Below, piece by piece: positions 1 through 8,981 of a DNA stretch of 64,000 nucleotides. This DNA is from Chloroflexota bacterium. GTDB taxonomy: Bacteria > Chloroflexota > Limnocylindria > Limnocylindrales > CSP1-4. Position 1 is the first letter of the stretch. The number at the start of each line of letters is the position of its first letter. Location: the NCBI GenBank assembly GCA_019637815.1, contig JAHBUZ010000002.1, forward strand, positions 62,001-126,000, read 5' to 3'. The translations under genes were made by a program, and so were the position numbers. Below the pieces are notes generated by a model. The model saw only the letters and a list, made by a program, of their open reading frames with translations, was not told the origin of the DNA and made no database searches.

Positions 1-1295
1 AAGGCGTCCTGGACCTCCTGGCCTGCGGTCGCCGCGTCGATCTGGCCCTGGACCACGCCCGGGATCACCTGGCCGAGCGTGTTGTACACGTCGGCGCACA
101 GCACCCGGCGGAACTTGTTGTCACCCGTCGCGAGGGCGTCGATGAGTGGCTGCTGGACGTACGTGTCGAAGTCGGTGCCCTTGGGCGCGGGCGGATGGGC
201 CACGAACGCCATCGGCTCACCACGCTCGGCGATGCGCGCGTTCTCGTCGCCCGCGGCGAGCCACTTGACGACCTCCCAGGCAGCGTCCTTGTTGGCGGAC
301 GACCCGACCACGCCGATGCCTGCATCGGTCGCGGCGAGACCCTTCGAACCGGGCATCGGGAAGGTGCCGGCGCGCTCGGCCATGAACGCCGCGCCACCGC
401 CGGCCTCATCGTTGACGAAGCCGAACCAGGGCGTGCCGGTGAACTGGAAGGCGGTCGCCGCCTGACCCGAGAACAGCTGGCTGAAGAGGGCAGCGTCGAC
501 GGTCGCCGCGATGGCGCCTTCCTGGGCACACTCACTGTAGAGGCGCGTGATCAGGTCGAAGGCCGCCGTCATGTCGGCGTCAGTGAAGCTCGCCTGGCCG
601 CGCTGGGCCAGCTCCATCTTGCCGGGCGCGGAGATCTCCACGAACGACTGGTACAGGTCCACGAGGCCCGCCGGATGTCCACCCACCAGGATCGCGGTCT
701 TGTCCGCAGCCTTGAGCGTGGCGCACGCGGCCATCAGGTCATCGAAGCTGGTCAGTGCCGACGCGTCGAGGCCGGCCGTGGCCCACGCGTCGCGGTCGTA
801 CAGGAGCCAGCCCAGGAGCTGCACGTTGGTCGGCAGGTAGAGTGCCTGGCCGTCCTTGCCCGCGATCTCGGAGACCAGCTGGAGCTCGTCCATCGAGGCT
901 CCGCTGAACTGCGACCGCCAGTCAGCGCCCCACTCGGCGACGAGCCGGTCGTCGAGCGGCTCCATGAACTGCCAGTACGGGTTCATGACATCGAAGTCCG
1001 TGAACAGGATGTCGGGGCCCTGTCCGGCGGGCAGGGAGGCCTTGAGCTTCGCGCCCAGCTCGTTCTGCTCGGTCAGCACCAGCTCCGCGTCGATCCCGGT
1101 CTCGGCCTTGAGGCGCGCGACCAGGGTGTCGCTGTCGGTGTCGAAGAAGCCGGCCATCGTGGTCGGCCAGCCCCAGATGGTGACCTTCGGTGATTCCTGG
1201 GCGGTGACCGGCGCGACCGTCGCGACGGCCAGGGTCGCCCCGACGAGCCCGGCTGTGAGCCGCGACCACGTGCGACGGGGAGCGTTCGGCTGCAT
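1..1295 (-). CDS. ABC transporter extracellular solute-binding protein (sugar type), C-terminus cut by window edge
   Basis: This should be the secreted ligand-capturing subunit of an ABC importer for a sugar or related compound. About 431 residues are visible and the frame is still open at the left edge. The first 32 residues are a signal peptide: a basic RRTWSR stretch, a hydrophobic core of Ala, Val, Leu and Thr, and a VTAQE cleavage site. The mature protein has features of family 1 binding proteins (VTIWGWP near the start, PDILFTDFD, then a W-rich hinge region). Start ATG 1295 has a strong AAGGAGG six bases upstream. It lies downstream of, and co-oriented with, the dehydrogenase and dehydratase genes at 1447-4521, so it probably imports their substrate. 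The substrate cannot be read from sequence, and permease genes, if linked, lie beyond the edge. Confidence 0.85.
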   Translation of the reverse strand, partial: MQPNAPRRTWSRLTAGLVGATLAVATVAPVTAQESPKVTIWGWPTTMAGFFDTDSDTLVARLKAETGIDAELVLTEQNELGAKLKASLPAGQGPDILFTDFDVMNPYWQFMEPLDDRLVAEWGADWRSQFSGASMDELQLVSEIAGKDGQALYLPTNVQLLGWLLYDRDAWATAGLDASALTSFDDLMAACATLKAADKTAILVGGHPAGLVDLYQSFVEISAPGKMELAQRGQASFTDADMTAAFDLITRLYSECAQEGAIAATVDAALFSQLFSGQAATAFQFTGTPWFGFVNDEAGGGAAFMAERAGTFPMPGSKGLAATDAGIGVVGSSANKDAAWEVVKWLAAGDENARIAERGEPMAFVAHPPAPKGTDFDTYVQQPLIDALATGDNKFRRVLCADVYNTLGQVIPGVVQGQIDAATAGQEVQDA

Positions 1296-1446
1296 GGCAT
1301 CCTCCTTGGGTGACCCGGACCGCGACCGGGGTATCTCGGCGCGGACCATAGCATCCGGGGACACCGAATCGCAATCTCCGATCACTCATGCAATCGCGTG
1401 CAGGCACGCGTCAGCGCTCCAGCAGGTCGGTCCGTTGACCGGCCAT

Positions 1447-2478
1447 TCAGGGGACGAGGATGCTCCGCAGCACGCGACCGGCGACCAGGTCGTCGAGCGC
1501 TTCGTTCGCTTCGGCAAGGGGTCGGACGCGCTGGACCAGGTGCCGCACATCGAGGGTGCCGGCGCGGTACAGCTCGATGGCATCCCGGATGTCATCCGGC
1601 ACGAACCCCCGTGACCCGAGCACCGCCAGCTCGCGCCAGAAGATCTCCGCGGCACGCACGCTGAACGGCTCGAGCGCGGCCCCGATGAGCACCACCCGTC
1701 CCGCCGGACCGGCCATCGCGATGGCCTGCTCGTCCGCTCGGGCATCGGCGGCGAGCTGGATGACCACCTCGGCACCCAGGCCGCGGGTATGGGCGCGCAC
1801 CGCCGCCACGGGATCGCCGTCCGCAGCAGCCACGACCTCGTCCGCGCCCAGCTGACGCGCCAACGCCTGCTTCGCGGCGGAGCGCGTCACGGCGATCACG
1901 CGCGCCCCGAACGCCTTGCCCAGCTGGACGGCGCTCGATCCCAGCCCACCGACCCCCAGGACGACGAGCGTCTCACCCGCCTGGAGTCGCGCGATGCGCT
2001 TGAGGCCGTGGAGCGGTGTCGCCACGGCATCCGTGAGCACCGCGAGGACCTCCGGCGGGACGGGCCCCGAGGGGCGCACGAGCGACTCGACGGGCCGGAC
2101 CACGTACTCCGCGAACGCCCCATCGACGTCCACGCCCATGCGCGTCACGTGGGGACTCACGTTCGGCCGACCGCCCGCCGCCCAGGGATCATCCGGGGGC
2201 GTGGTGATGTAGTAGATCGCTGCCTGGTCACCCACCGCCCAGTCGGTGACCCCGTCGCCGATCGCATCCACGCGTCCGGCCGCCTCATGGCCCGGCACCA
2301 CGGGCATCCGGATCGCGGGCCCGAAACCACCCTCCTGGAGGAAGTGATCCGATCCGCAGACGCCGCACGCCTCCACGCGCAGGCGGACCTCGCCGGGACC
2401 CGGCTCGGGGACGGGCCGCTCCGCGGGTCGCAGGGGAGCACCCACCGCGGGGAGCTCCATCACGCGCATCGTGGTCAT
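1447..2478 (-). CDS. Zinc-type medium-chain dehydrogenase/reductase (MDR)
   Basis: An NAD(P)-dependent alcohol or polyol dehydrogenase of about 343 residues. Catalytic-zinc motifs are present near the N-terminus (ACGVCGSD, then PGHEAAG), followed by the Rossmann motif VLGVGGLGSSA. The structural zinc lobe is missing: the stretch around residues 90-110 (YYITTPPDDPWAAGG) has none of the four cysteines usual in this family. It follows the SDR gene by about 45 nt and probably shares its transcript. Start is ambiguous: ATG 2478 was chosen because typical MDR homology begins there, but GTG 2493 is in frame and adds five residues; neither has a good ribosome binding site. It probably oxidises a sugar, sugar acid or polyol brought in by the adjacent importer; the substrate is unknown. 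Confidence 0.85.
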   Translation of the reverse strand: MTTMRVMELPAVGAPLRPAERPVPEPGPGEVRLRVEACGVCGSDHFLQEGGFGPAIRMPVVPGHEAAGRVDAIGDGVTDWAVGDQAAIYYITTPPDDPWAAGGRPNVSPHVTRMGVDVDGAFAEYVVRPVESLVRPSGPVPPEVLAVLTDAVATPLHGLKRIARLQAGETLVVLGVGGLGSSAVQLGKAFGARVIAVTRSAAKQALARQLGADEVVAAADGDPVAAVRAHTRGLGAEVVIQLAADARADEQAIAMAGPAGRVVLIGAALEPFSVRAAEIFWRELAVLGSRGFVPDDIRDAIELYRAGTLDVRHLVQRVRPLAEANEALDDLVAGRVLRSILVP

Positions 2479-2523
2479 CGCTGGCTCGGGCACATCAGGA
2501 CGGGGCCGGGGGTGGCGTGATGC

Positions 2524-3291
2524 TCAATACATCAGGAAGCCACCGGACACGTTGATCGTGGAGCCGGTGATGTACTTCGCGTGGTCGCTGGCGAGGAACA
2601 CGACCGGTCCGGCGACCTCCTCCGGCTCGGCGACGTAGCCCAGGGGCGTCTGCTTCTTCATCGACTCGTAGACCTCCGGGGAGAGGCCGGTCATGAGCAT
2701 CGGCGTGTGCACCTGGCCCGGGGACACGGCATTCACGGTGATGCGGTGGGGACCGTAGGTCCGGGCGAGGCCCCGGGTCATGCTCGTCACGCCACCCTTG
2801 GTCGCGGCGTACGCCACCGAGCCACCGAAGCCGCCGGTCCACCAGCCCTGCGAGCTGAACGTGATGATCCGGCCACCCTTGCCCTGCTCGATCATCGCGT
2901 CGCCGGCGGTCCGGCACAGGAAGAACGCGGCCTTCAGGTTGATGTCGTGCTGGAAGTCCCAGTCGTCCTCGGTCACCTCGTCGATGCTGCCCCGGCGGCG
3001 GAGCACCGCCGCGAGGTTCGCGAGCACGTACAGGTTGCCGAACGCCTCCCGGGCCTGCGTCACGAGGCCGGCATGCGCCGACAGGTCGCTCAGGTCCGCG
3101 GCCACCGCCAGGTGACCGCTGCCCTCGAAGCCCGCCACGACCTCCGTCACCCGCGCCTGGTCGAGGTCGACGGCCATCACCCGCGCCCCGGTCGCCGAGA
3201 ACGCGGTCGCGACCGCCTTGCCGATGCCGCCGGCCGCGCCGGTGACGATGACGCCCTTGCCCTCGAGGCCGGCGCCCACGCTCCATGTCAT
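2524..3291 (-). CDS. SDR family oxidoreductase
   Basis: Classical short-chain dehydrogenase of 255 residues, the usual length. It has the cofactor motif TGAAGGIGKA at residues 18-27, an acidic residue after the second strand (AVDLD) that favours NAD, and the catalytic triad elements Ser in TFSSQG and Tyr/Lys in YAATKGG. The C-terminus ends in VSGGFLMY, typical of the family. The usual NNAG motif that stabilises the central sheet is NLAAV here, a mild deviation. ATG 3291 is preceded by GGAGGAG. The gene sits between a dehydratase of the enolase superfamily and an MDR dehydrogenase in one minus-strand operon, which suggests oxidation or reduction of a sugar-acid intermediate. Confidence 0.9.
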   Translation of the reverse strand: MTWSVGAGLEGKGVIVTGAAGGIGKAVATAFSATGARVMAVDLDQARVTEVVAGFEGSGHLAVAADLSDLSAHAGLVTQAREAFGNLYVLANLAAVLRRRGSIDEVTEDDWDFQHDINLKAAFFLCRTAGDAMIEQGKGGRIITFSSQGWWTGGFGGSVAYAATKGGVTSMTRGLARTYGPHRITVNAVSPGQVHTPMLMTGLSPEVYESMKKQTPLGYVAEPEEVAGPVVFLASDHAKYITGSTINVSGGFLMY

Positions 3292-3354
3292 GTCAGTCTC
3301 CTCCCTGCTCCTGCGACGACCGGTCGGGCCCGTCTGCCCGGCGTCAGGGCGTGG

Positions 3355-4521
3355 TCAGACGAGCGCGCCGACCGACGCCGGATCCGCCAGGACCTTCTCG
3401 CTCCGATATCGGTCCACGACCTCCTCGATGATCTCGATGCCGAGCCCTGGCTTGGTGGGCGGATAGACCCAGCCATCCACGTGCTCGAAGGGCTCGGTCA
3501 CCAGCTCGTGCTGCATCGGGTTGCGCAATGGCTTGAACTCGAACAGCTTCGAGGACGGCGTGCTGAAGCTGATGGCCAGGCTGGCGGCGGAGCAGATGGC
3601 ACTCGACCACGCGTGAGCATTCGATTGTCGCTTGTACGCCTCGACACGCTCGGTCGCCTTCTTGAAGCCCGTGATGCCCTCCGCGCGACCCGGGTCGATG
3701 CCCACCACATCCACGGTCCCGGTCGCCAGCACCTGCTCGAAGCCGGCGAGGTCCCACTCCTTCTCGCCATACGCGATGAGCGTGGTCGTCTTGCTGCGCA
3801 GGTTCGCGTAGCCCTCGGGATCCCATTCCAGGAGCGGCTCCTCGATCCAGTGGAGCCCGTACTCCTCGAACGCCTGGACCCGCCGGATGGCCGTGGACAC
3901 GTCCCACTTCACGTTCCAGCCGCAGTCGAGCATGATCAGCTGGTCGGGGCCCAGCCCTTCGCGCATCCGACGCATGTACTCGACATCCCGGTCGTGCTCG
4001 TAGCCGAGACGCGCGTTGCCGCGCTTGCCGAGGCCCACCTTGACGCCATGGAGACCGGGCGCGACCCACTCCTGGGCCTCCTCCACCATCTGCCCGATGT
4101 CCTCGTAGTGCGCATGGCACGAGGCGACGACGGGCAGCTTCTCGTGGACGGCTCCACCCAGCAGGTCGAGCACGCTGGCGCCCAGGATCTTGCCCTTGAT
4201 GTCCCAGAGCGCCATGTCGATGGCAGCGATGGCATAGCTGGCGATCCCACCGCGATAGCCATACCACCACTTCTTGTCCTTGATGGCGTACCAGATGGCG
4301 ATGTTGGCGAGCGGGTCCTTGCCCACGACCCGCTCCGCCATGCCCTCGATGATCGCCTTCGTGGCGAAGTTCGCCTCCGGGAACTGGGTGATGGATTCCC
4401 CCCATCCCACGACCCCGTCATCGGTGGTGATCTTGACGAGGCACAGGTGCCGCAACGCGTTGAAGTCGTTGGGCTCCGGATAGCTCACCGGGATCGGCTC
4501 GACCTTGGCGATCCTGCTCAT
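3355..4521 (-). CDS. Mandelate racemase/muconate lactonizing enzyme family protein (probable sugar-acid dehydratase or cycloisomerase)
   Basis: Enolase-superfamily enzyme of 388 residues with an N-terminal capping domain (VGWGES motif) and a C-terminal barrel. The three metal ligands are visible: Asp in IMLDCGW, Glu in WIEEPL and Glu in AYGEKEWD. The usual KxK motif on strand 2 is KVG (in HGVKVGLGK), so its second lysine is lost, and a His appears in SNAHAWSSA. The C-terminal RNPMQHEL...PGLGIEI segment resembles sugar-acid dehydratases and lactone cycloisomerases. It is a close paralogue of the gene at 23763, with the same NAHAWSSA motif. Start ATG 4521 has GAGGAG upstream. It is the first gene of the minus-strand operon, and a LacI-type operator lies at 4613-4626. 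Substrate unknown. Confidence 0.87.
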   Translation of the reverse strand: MSRIAKVEPIPVSYPEPNDFNALRHLCLVKITTDDGVVGWGESITQFPEANFATKAIIEGMAERVVGKDPLANIAIWYAIKDKKWWYGYRGGIASYAIAAIDMALWDIKGKILGASVLDLLGGAVHEKLPVVASCHAHYEDIGQMVEEAQEWVAPGLHGVKVGLGKRGNARLGYEHDRDVEYMRRMREGLGPDQLIMLDCGWNVKWDVSTAIRRVQAFEEYGLHWIEEPLLEWDPEGYANLRSKTTTLIAYGEKEWDLAGFEQVLATGTVDVVGIDPGRAEGITGFKKATERVEAYKRQSNAHAWSSAICSAASLAISFSTPSSKLFEFKPLRNPMQHELVTEPFEHVDGWVYPPTKPGLGIEIIEEVVDRYRSEKVLADPASVGALV

Positions 4522-4612
4522 GACCTGCGCCTCCTCGGGACATCCTCGCCGCCATCCGACGGTGCCGTGGTGGCCTCCCATCGGGTCATGGCGCGCACCC
4601 CGCGACGCGGGC

Positions 4613-4626
4613 TGGCACCGTTTCCA
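4613..4626. promoter_or_regulatory. Candidate LacI-type operator upstream of the dehydratase operon
   Basis: TGGCACCGTTTCCA matches the general LacI-family pattern TGNNANCGNTNNCA at every fixed position and lies inside a larger palindrome with perfect GGCTGG/CCAGCC arms (4610-4629). On the minus strand a -10-like TACACT (4635-4630) directly precedes it, so the site would cover the transcription start of the operon beginning at 4521. The likely binder is the LacI protein encoded at 46763-47863, by similarity to five other sites in the window. Confidence 0.6.
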
Positions 4627-4732
4627 GCCAGTGTAGCGGGCCGGCTGGTCGAGGTGTGTCCTGTGCGCGGGTCCCGGCGCGACCCAGGGCGTCACCGATG
4701 CGACCGGAAGCGTCGCCGATGCGACCCGGGGC

Positions 4733-5362
4733 TCAGGGCGGCGGGGGCGCGTCCACCCACTTGGCCGTCGGCGGTCGCCAGCCCACGAGCCGGTCGAGCA
4801 GGCCATCCGGATCGGTGTCCACCACCAGCCCATCCACGTACCGCGTGTCCACGAACCCGGTGTCGCGCATGTGACGGATGTGTGCCAGGAGACCGGTGTG
4901 ATATCCCGCGATGTCCAGGATGGCGCACGGCTTCGCGTGGACGCCGAGCATGGTCCAGGTCCATGCCTCGAACAGCTCATCGAGCGTGCCGGCACCGCCC
5001 GGCAGCGCCACGAACGCATCCGCCAAGTCCGCCATGCGGGCCTTTCGTTCGTGCATCGAATGGGTCACGAGCAGCTCCGTGCACCCCTGATGGGCCAGCT
5101 CCCGGTCCACGAGCGCCTGCGGGATGACACCGATGACCCTGCCCCCGGCATCGATCGCGCCGTCCGCGACGGCACCCATGAGACCCACGCGGCCCCCGCC
5201 GTAGACGAGGGCGATGTCACGGGCAGCCAGTCGACGTCCCAGGTCCGCGGCGGCCTCCCGGTATCGACCATCGGTGCCGGGCAGCGAGCCGCAGAACACG
5301 GCCACCGCGCGGAGCGGATGCGTGCCGACGGGCGTGGACGGATCGGGGATCAGCGGGGGCAT
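4733..5362 (-). CDS. LOG family protein (TIGR00730 type)
   Basis: A 209-residue protein of the lysine-decarboxylase-like LOG fold. The diagnostic motif PGGAGTLDE is present, with VYGGGRVGLMG and the MHERK stretch, all conserved in the nucleotide-binding site. Characterised members hydrolyse nucleoside 5'-monophosphates to ribose 5-phosphate and free base (cytokinin riboside phosphate or AMP/GMP); the 'lysine decarboxylase' label often given is a misnomer. ATG 5362 was chosen because homology starts about 16 residues later at AVFCGS. The frame stays open upstream to 5473, but that extension is Arg-rich and unlike a protein start. It is a single gene, convergent with nothing and divergent from the secreted protein at 5489. 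Confidence 0.85.
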   Translation of the reverse strand: MPPLIPDPSTPVGTHPLRAVAVFCGSLPGTDGRYREAAADLGRRLAARDIALVYGGGRVGLMGAVADGAIDAGGRVIGVIPQALVDRELAHQGCTELLVTHSMHERKARMADLADAFVALPGGAGTLDELFEAWTWTMLGVHAKPCAILDIAGYHTGLLAHIRHMRDTGFVDTRYVDGLVVDTDPDGLLDRLVGWRPPTAKWVDAPPPP

Positions 5363-5488
5363 CGCACGGCCGATCGTAGCGTGTCCGCCGATCGCGGCGG
5401 TCGTGGCACGGCGCGATCGTCCGGGTGGTCCGGACGCGTGGCCTATGCTGCGTGCGTCGTCGCTCGATCGCACGCTCGGAGGGTCGTG

Positions 5489-6325
5489 GTGAGGGTCCGG
5501 TCAGGCTTGGTCATGCTGGTCACCGCCGCAGCGCTGCTGACGGTCGCACCGGCCGCGGGACAGGGCGGACACGCGGTCTGGTATGACGGTGTCGGCTTCG
5601 CCTTCCCGCCGGCGCTCGGCCAGAGCGTCAACATCACCCAGGTCCGCGACCGACCCGCCGACCAGCTCACGGGAGCCGATCTGGCACACGTCTCGTTCAC
5701 GCTCTACGGAGCACGCGACCCCGGGGCGCGGCCGCCCGCCGTCGGTGGTCCGGCGGCCTCGCCGCGCGAGATCCGGGTCTATCGGACCGCCGTCCTGGAG
5801 GCGGTGCCGGAGCTGCGTGACCAGGTGGCAGCGCTGCGCCGCCTGCTGGAGGAGCGACCCGATCCGGCGAGCCTCTCGACCATCGAGGGACCCGTGCGTG
5901 ACCCCCTGCCGGTGGTGCCACCGATCACGGAGGCTGCCCGGATCGTCCAGGCGCGAGCGCACTTCATCGACACGCCGGAGCTCTCCGGCATCGCGTACGT
6001 GGCGAGCTACGCCCAGGACACCCTGCCGCCCACCTCGGATGACCTGCTCTGGATGTTCCAGGGGCTGAGCGCCGATGGGTCGACCCACATCGCGATCACG
6101 TGGGGCCTGACGACCGACCTGCTGCCGAAGGAGCTGCCCGAGGGGATCTTCCGGCGCATCGATCGCGACTGGGACGGGGTCCTCGGGGAGTCCACGGGGA
6201 TCATCGAGCGGGGAGCGGCGAACGCGTTCCGACCCGATCTGGATGCGCTCGATGCGCTCGTGCGCTCGATGGTGCTGCCTGGTGGGCCGTCCTCGCAGGT
6301 CCCCGAGGCGTCGCCGGCGACCTGA
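5489..6325 (+). CDS. Secreted protein of unknown function
   Basis: I do not recognise this 278-residue protein. It begins with a clear signal peptide (basic RVRSG, hydrophobic LVMLVTAAALL, cleavage near PAAGQGG). The mature part has no cysteine pairs, repeats or enzyme motif that I can name. It contains a short stretch typical of a coiled helix (LRDQVAALRRLLEER) and a central region rich in aromatic and acidic residues (YAQDTLPPTSDDLLWMF). GTG 5489 was chosen because GGAGGG ends six bases before it and the signal peptide follows at once; ATG 5513 is possible but would shorten the signal. A -10-like TATGCT lies at 5444-5449. It stands alone between the LOG gene and the Gfo/Idh gene. Confidence 0.75.
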   Translation: MRVRSGLVMLVTAAALLTVAPAAGQGGHAVWYDGVGFAFPPALGQSVNITQVRDRPADQLTGADLAHVSFTLYGARDPGARPPAVGGPAASPREIRVYRTAVLEAVPELRDQVAALRRLLEERPDPASLSTIEGPVRDPLPVVPPITEAARIVQARAHFIDTPELSGIAYVASYAQDTLPPTSDDLLWMFQGLSADGSTHIAITWGLTTDLLPKELPEGIFRRIDRDWDGVLGESTGIIERGAANAFRPDLDALDALVRSMVLPGGPSSQVPEASPAT

Positions 6326-6422
6326 GGCGGATGCCCAGCGCGGTCGCGCGTCCGGCGGTCGCGTTTCCCCTCGAGAGGTCGACGCGTGGCCCGGGCCGGC
6401 CGTCGACCGGGTGCTACCATCC

Positions 6423-6436
6423 GACAAACGTTTCCA
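6423..6436. promoter_or_regulatory. Candidate LacI-type operator upstream of the Gfo/Idh/MocA gene
   Basis: GACAAACGTTTCCA shares the AACGTTTCC core of the site at 46687 and differs from the family pattern TGNNANCGNTNNCA only at its first two bases. A -10-like TACCAT lies at 6415-6420, so the operator would overlap the start of transcription of the gene at 6502. Confidence 0.5.
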
Positions 6437-6501
6437 CCCGCCCGGGCCCGGGCGGTCACGGCGGCGCTGGCCGCTCGTCGGACGAGGAGGTTCGCACCAC
6501 C

Positions 6502-7584
6502 ATGGCCAAGCTGCGCGTGGGCGTCATCGGCGCCGGCTCGTGGACCGTCAGCTCGCATCTGCCGAACCTGGTCCGGCGGCGGGATGCGGGCGAGATCGAG
6601 CTCACCATCGTCAACCGCCGCAACCCCGAGCTGCTCGGTCGGATCAGGGATGACTTCGGGTTCCAGCGGGCCACGGATGACTGGCACGAGGTGATCGCTG
6701 CGCAGCCCGACGTCGTGGTCGTGGGCAGCCCTCCCGGCTATCACTTCGCGCAGGCGAAGGCGGCGCTCGAGGCGGGCGCCGACGTGATGTGCGAGAAGCC
6801 CTTCACCATCGACCCGGCGGACGCCTGGGAGCTCGACGCCACGGTCAAGCGCACCGGGAAGCAGCTGTTCGTGAGCTATGGCTGGAACTACCGGCCCATG
6901 GTCATCCAGGCCCACCGGATCATGCACGACGATGGCATCGGCGAGATCGAGCACGTGTCGCTGCACATGGACTCGGTCACCCGCGAGCTGCTCTCCGAGA
7001 CGGGTGACTATCCGGGTGCCGATCCCGCGACCGTGCCCCAGGCGGACACCTGGTCCCGACCCGAAACGAGCGGTGGCGGCTATGGCCAGGCGCAGCTGAC
7101 CCACCTCCTGGGGGTCGCGCTGTGGGTCACGGACCTGCGCGGTCAGGACGTGTTCGCGCTCATGAGCGCGCCGCTCGACGCGAAGGTGGAGCTCCACGAT
7201 GCGGTGGCCATGCGCTTCACGAACGGCGCCATCGGCACCATGGGTGGCGCGTCCTCGCATCTCGGTGGCGCCGACAACCGCCATGCGGTCGAGATCCGCG
7301 CGGTGGGCTCGAAGGGACAGTTCCACCTCGACCTGCGGGACAACGTCCTGTGGCGCTATCGGCCGGGTGATGACCTGCGGGTGCCCCTGGAGCCGGACGC
7401 CGGTCTGTACGACTGCCGGGGGCCCATCGACGCGGTGGTGGACGCCGGTCTCGGTCGGTCACCCGCCAACAACTCGCCCGCCGAGCTGGGCGCCCGGACC
7501 GTGGAGATCCTCCACGCGGCGTATCGCTCCGCGACGAGCGGCGTCCTGGAGCGGGTCGCGACCCTCGACCGACAGCCCGCCTGA
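6502..7584 (+). CDS. Gfo/Idh/MocA family oxidoreductase
   Basis: NAD(P)-dependent sugar, inositol or sugar-acid dehydrogenase of 360 residues. The N-terminal Rossmann fold shows VGVIGAGSW at residues 6-14. The signature CEKP follows at about residue 97, and the C-terminal domain carries the catalytic-region sequence GGGYGQAQLTHL, with the Gln/His pair typical of the family, at about residue 195. Start ATG 6502 follows GAGGAGG with a rather long spacer of 11 bases. A LacI-type operator lies about 70 bp upstream, which ties the gene to the sugar regulon at 37725-52685. The exact substrate is unknown; D-apiose and several aldoses are oxidised by relatives. Confidence 0.88.
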   Translation: MAKLRVGVIGAGSWTVSSHLPNLVRRRDAGEIELTIVNRRNPELLGRIRDDFGFQRATDDWHEVIAAQPDVVVVGSPPGYHFAQAKAALEAGADVMCEKPFTIDPADAWELDATVKRTGKQLFVSYGWNYRPMVIQAHRIMHDDGIGEIEHVSLHMDSVTRELLSETGDYPGADPATVPQADTWSRPETSGGGYGQAQLTHLLGVALWVTDLRGQDVFALMSAPLDAKVELHDAVAMRFTNGAIGTMGGASSHLGGADNRHAVEIRAVGSKGQFHLDLRDNVLWRYRPGDDLRVPLEPDAGLYDCRGPIDAVVDAGLGRSPANNSPAELGARTVEILHAAYRSATSGVLERVATLDRQPA

Positions 7585-7718
7585 CCGGGCGCCCGGCCGG
7601 GTGCCGATGGGCACGCGACCGGGCCCGACGGGCCACCCACGTGGGAGGGGGACCCGCCGGACGCCAGCGTCACGCTGACCCGGTCAGGGCCGGTGCGCGC
7701 TGCTAGCCTGCGCGACCC

Positions 7719-8981
7719 ATGGATCGCGTCCTCGACATCGTCGCGCCCGCGCGGCTCGGCGCCCGGTTCCGCCTGCTCGTCGCCTCGTCCTGGTCGAGCA
7801 ATCTCGGCGATGGCATGGCCCTCGCGGCGGGGCCGCTGCTCGTCGCGTCCCAGACGGACGATGCGTTCCTGGTCGCCCTCGCGGCCACGTTGCAGTGGCT
7901 GCCACATCTCCTCTTCGGGCTCCACGCAGGCGCCTTCTCCGACCGGCACCACCGCGGCCGGCTGGTCATCGCGGCGAACCTGTCGCGGATCGTGGTCCTC
8001 GTGGTGCTCGTCCTGTCCATCGTCACGGGCAGCGTGTCGGTGCCCATCGTCCTGGTGGCGCTGTTCCTCGTGGCGACCGCGGAGGTCTTCGCCGACAACG
8101 CCTCGGCGACCCTGCTGCCGATGCTCGTCCCGCGTGACGACCTGCCGCTGGCCAACGCCCGCATCATGGCCGGCTTCGTCACCGTCAACCAGCTCGCCGG
8201 TCCGCCCATCGGAGCCGCCCTGTTCGCGGCGGGCATGGCCTTCCCGTTCGTGGCGGAGGCCGTCGTGGTGGGGTTCGCGGTGGTGCTCGTCCGTCGCATC
8301 TCGCTGCCTGCCCACGGACGCGAGCCTGCCGTGGCGAGCCGGATCCGGGACGAGATCGTGGAGGGCCTCCGATGGGTGCGTCACCACGCCGCGGTGCGCA
8401 CGCTCGTGCTCACCATCTTCACGTTCAACATCACGTACGGGGCCGCGTGGTCGGTCATCGTGCTCTATTCCAGCCAGCGCCTGGGCCTGGGTGAGGTGGG
8501 GTTCGGTCTCATCACCACGGTCATCGCCCTCGGCGGGATCGTGGGCACGCTGGGCTACACCCGACTCACCGCCCGCCTGCGCCTGAGCGACATCATGCGC
8601 CTGGGGCTCATCATCGAGACCCTGACCCATCTCGGTCTCGCGCTCACCACGTCACCCCTCGTCGCGATGCCCATCTTCTTCGTGTTCGGGGCACATGCCT
8701 TCGTCTGGGGCACGACGTCCAGCGCCATCCGCCAGCGCGCCGTGCCGCTGCCGCTCCAGGGTCGGGTGGGCAGCGTCAACACGGTGGGCACGTTCGGTGG
8801 CCTCGTGCTGGGATCGCTCCTCGGCGGGGCGCTCGGTCAGGCGTACGGTGTCGTGGCCGCGTACTGGTTCGCGTTCGCGGGCTCGGCGGTGCTCGTGGTG
8901 CTCATCTGGCGCGAGCTGCGTCACATCGCGCACGCGGACCAGGCGATGGAGGCACCGACCGCGGTCCAGGGTCCGGGCTAG
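7719..8981 (+). CDS. MFS transporter (MFS_3/EntS-like exporter)
   Basis: Major facilitator protein of 420 residues with about 10-12 hydrophobic helices. The cytoplasmic loop between helices 2 and 3 carries the motif-A-like sequence GAFSDRHHRGRL, and the N-terminus SSWSSNLGDGMAL is typical of the EntS/MFS_3 group. Such proteins export siderophores, drugs or metabolites by proton antiport. A -10-like TAGCCT at 7704-7709 lies only 10-15 bp before the ATG, so the transcript would have almost no leader. The preceding intergenic stretch (7585-7718) contains several GC-rich inverted repeats that may terminate the upstream gene. Its last codons overlap by four bases the end of the convergent gene at 8978. 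Substrate not deducible. Confidence 0.85.
   Translation: MDRVLDIVAPARLGARFRLLVASSWSSNLGDGMALAAGPLLVASQTDDAFLVALAATLQWLPHLLFGLHAGAFSDRHHRGRLVIAANLSRIVVLVVLVLSIVTGSVSVPIVLVALFLVATAEVFADNASATLLPMLVPRDDLPLANARIMAGFVTVNQLAGPPIGAALFAAGMAFPFVAEAVVVGFAVVLVRRISLPAHGREPAVASRIRDEIVEGLRWVRHHAAVRTLVLTIFTFNITYGAAWSVIVLYSSQRLGLGEVGFGLITTVIALGGIVGTLGYTRLTARLRLSDIMRLGLIIETLTHLGLALTTSPLVAMPIFFVFGAHAFVWGTTSSAIRQRAVPLPLQGRVGSVNTVGTFGGLVLGSLLGGALGQAYGVVAAYWFAFAGSAVLVVLIWRELRHIAHADQAMEAPTAVQGPG

Noticed and set aside
2581..5127. 848-codon plus-strand frame opposite the SDR, dehydratase and LOG genes
   Set aside because: It crosses three real minus-strand genes and their intergenic regions with no domain signal, so it is a GC artefact.
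5363..5473. N-terminal extension of the LOG protein up to 5473
   Set aside because: The extra residues are Arg/Ala-rich without homology and would run into the divergent promoter region.
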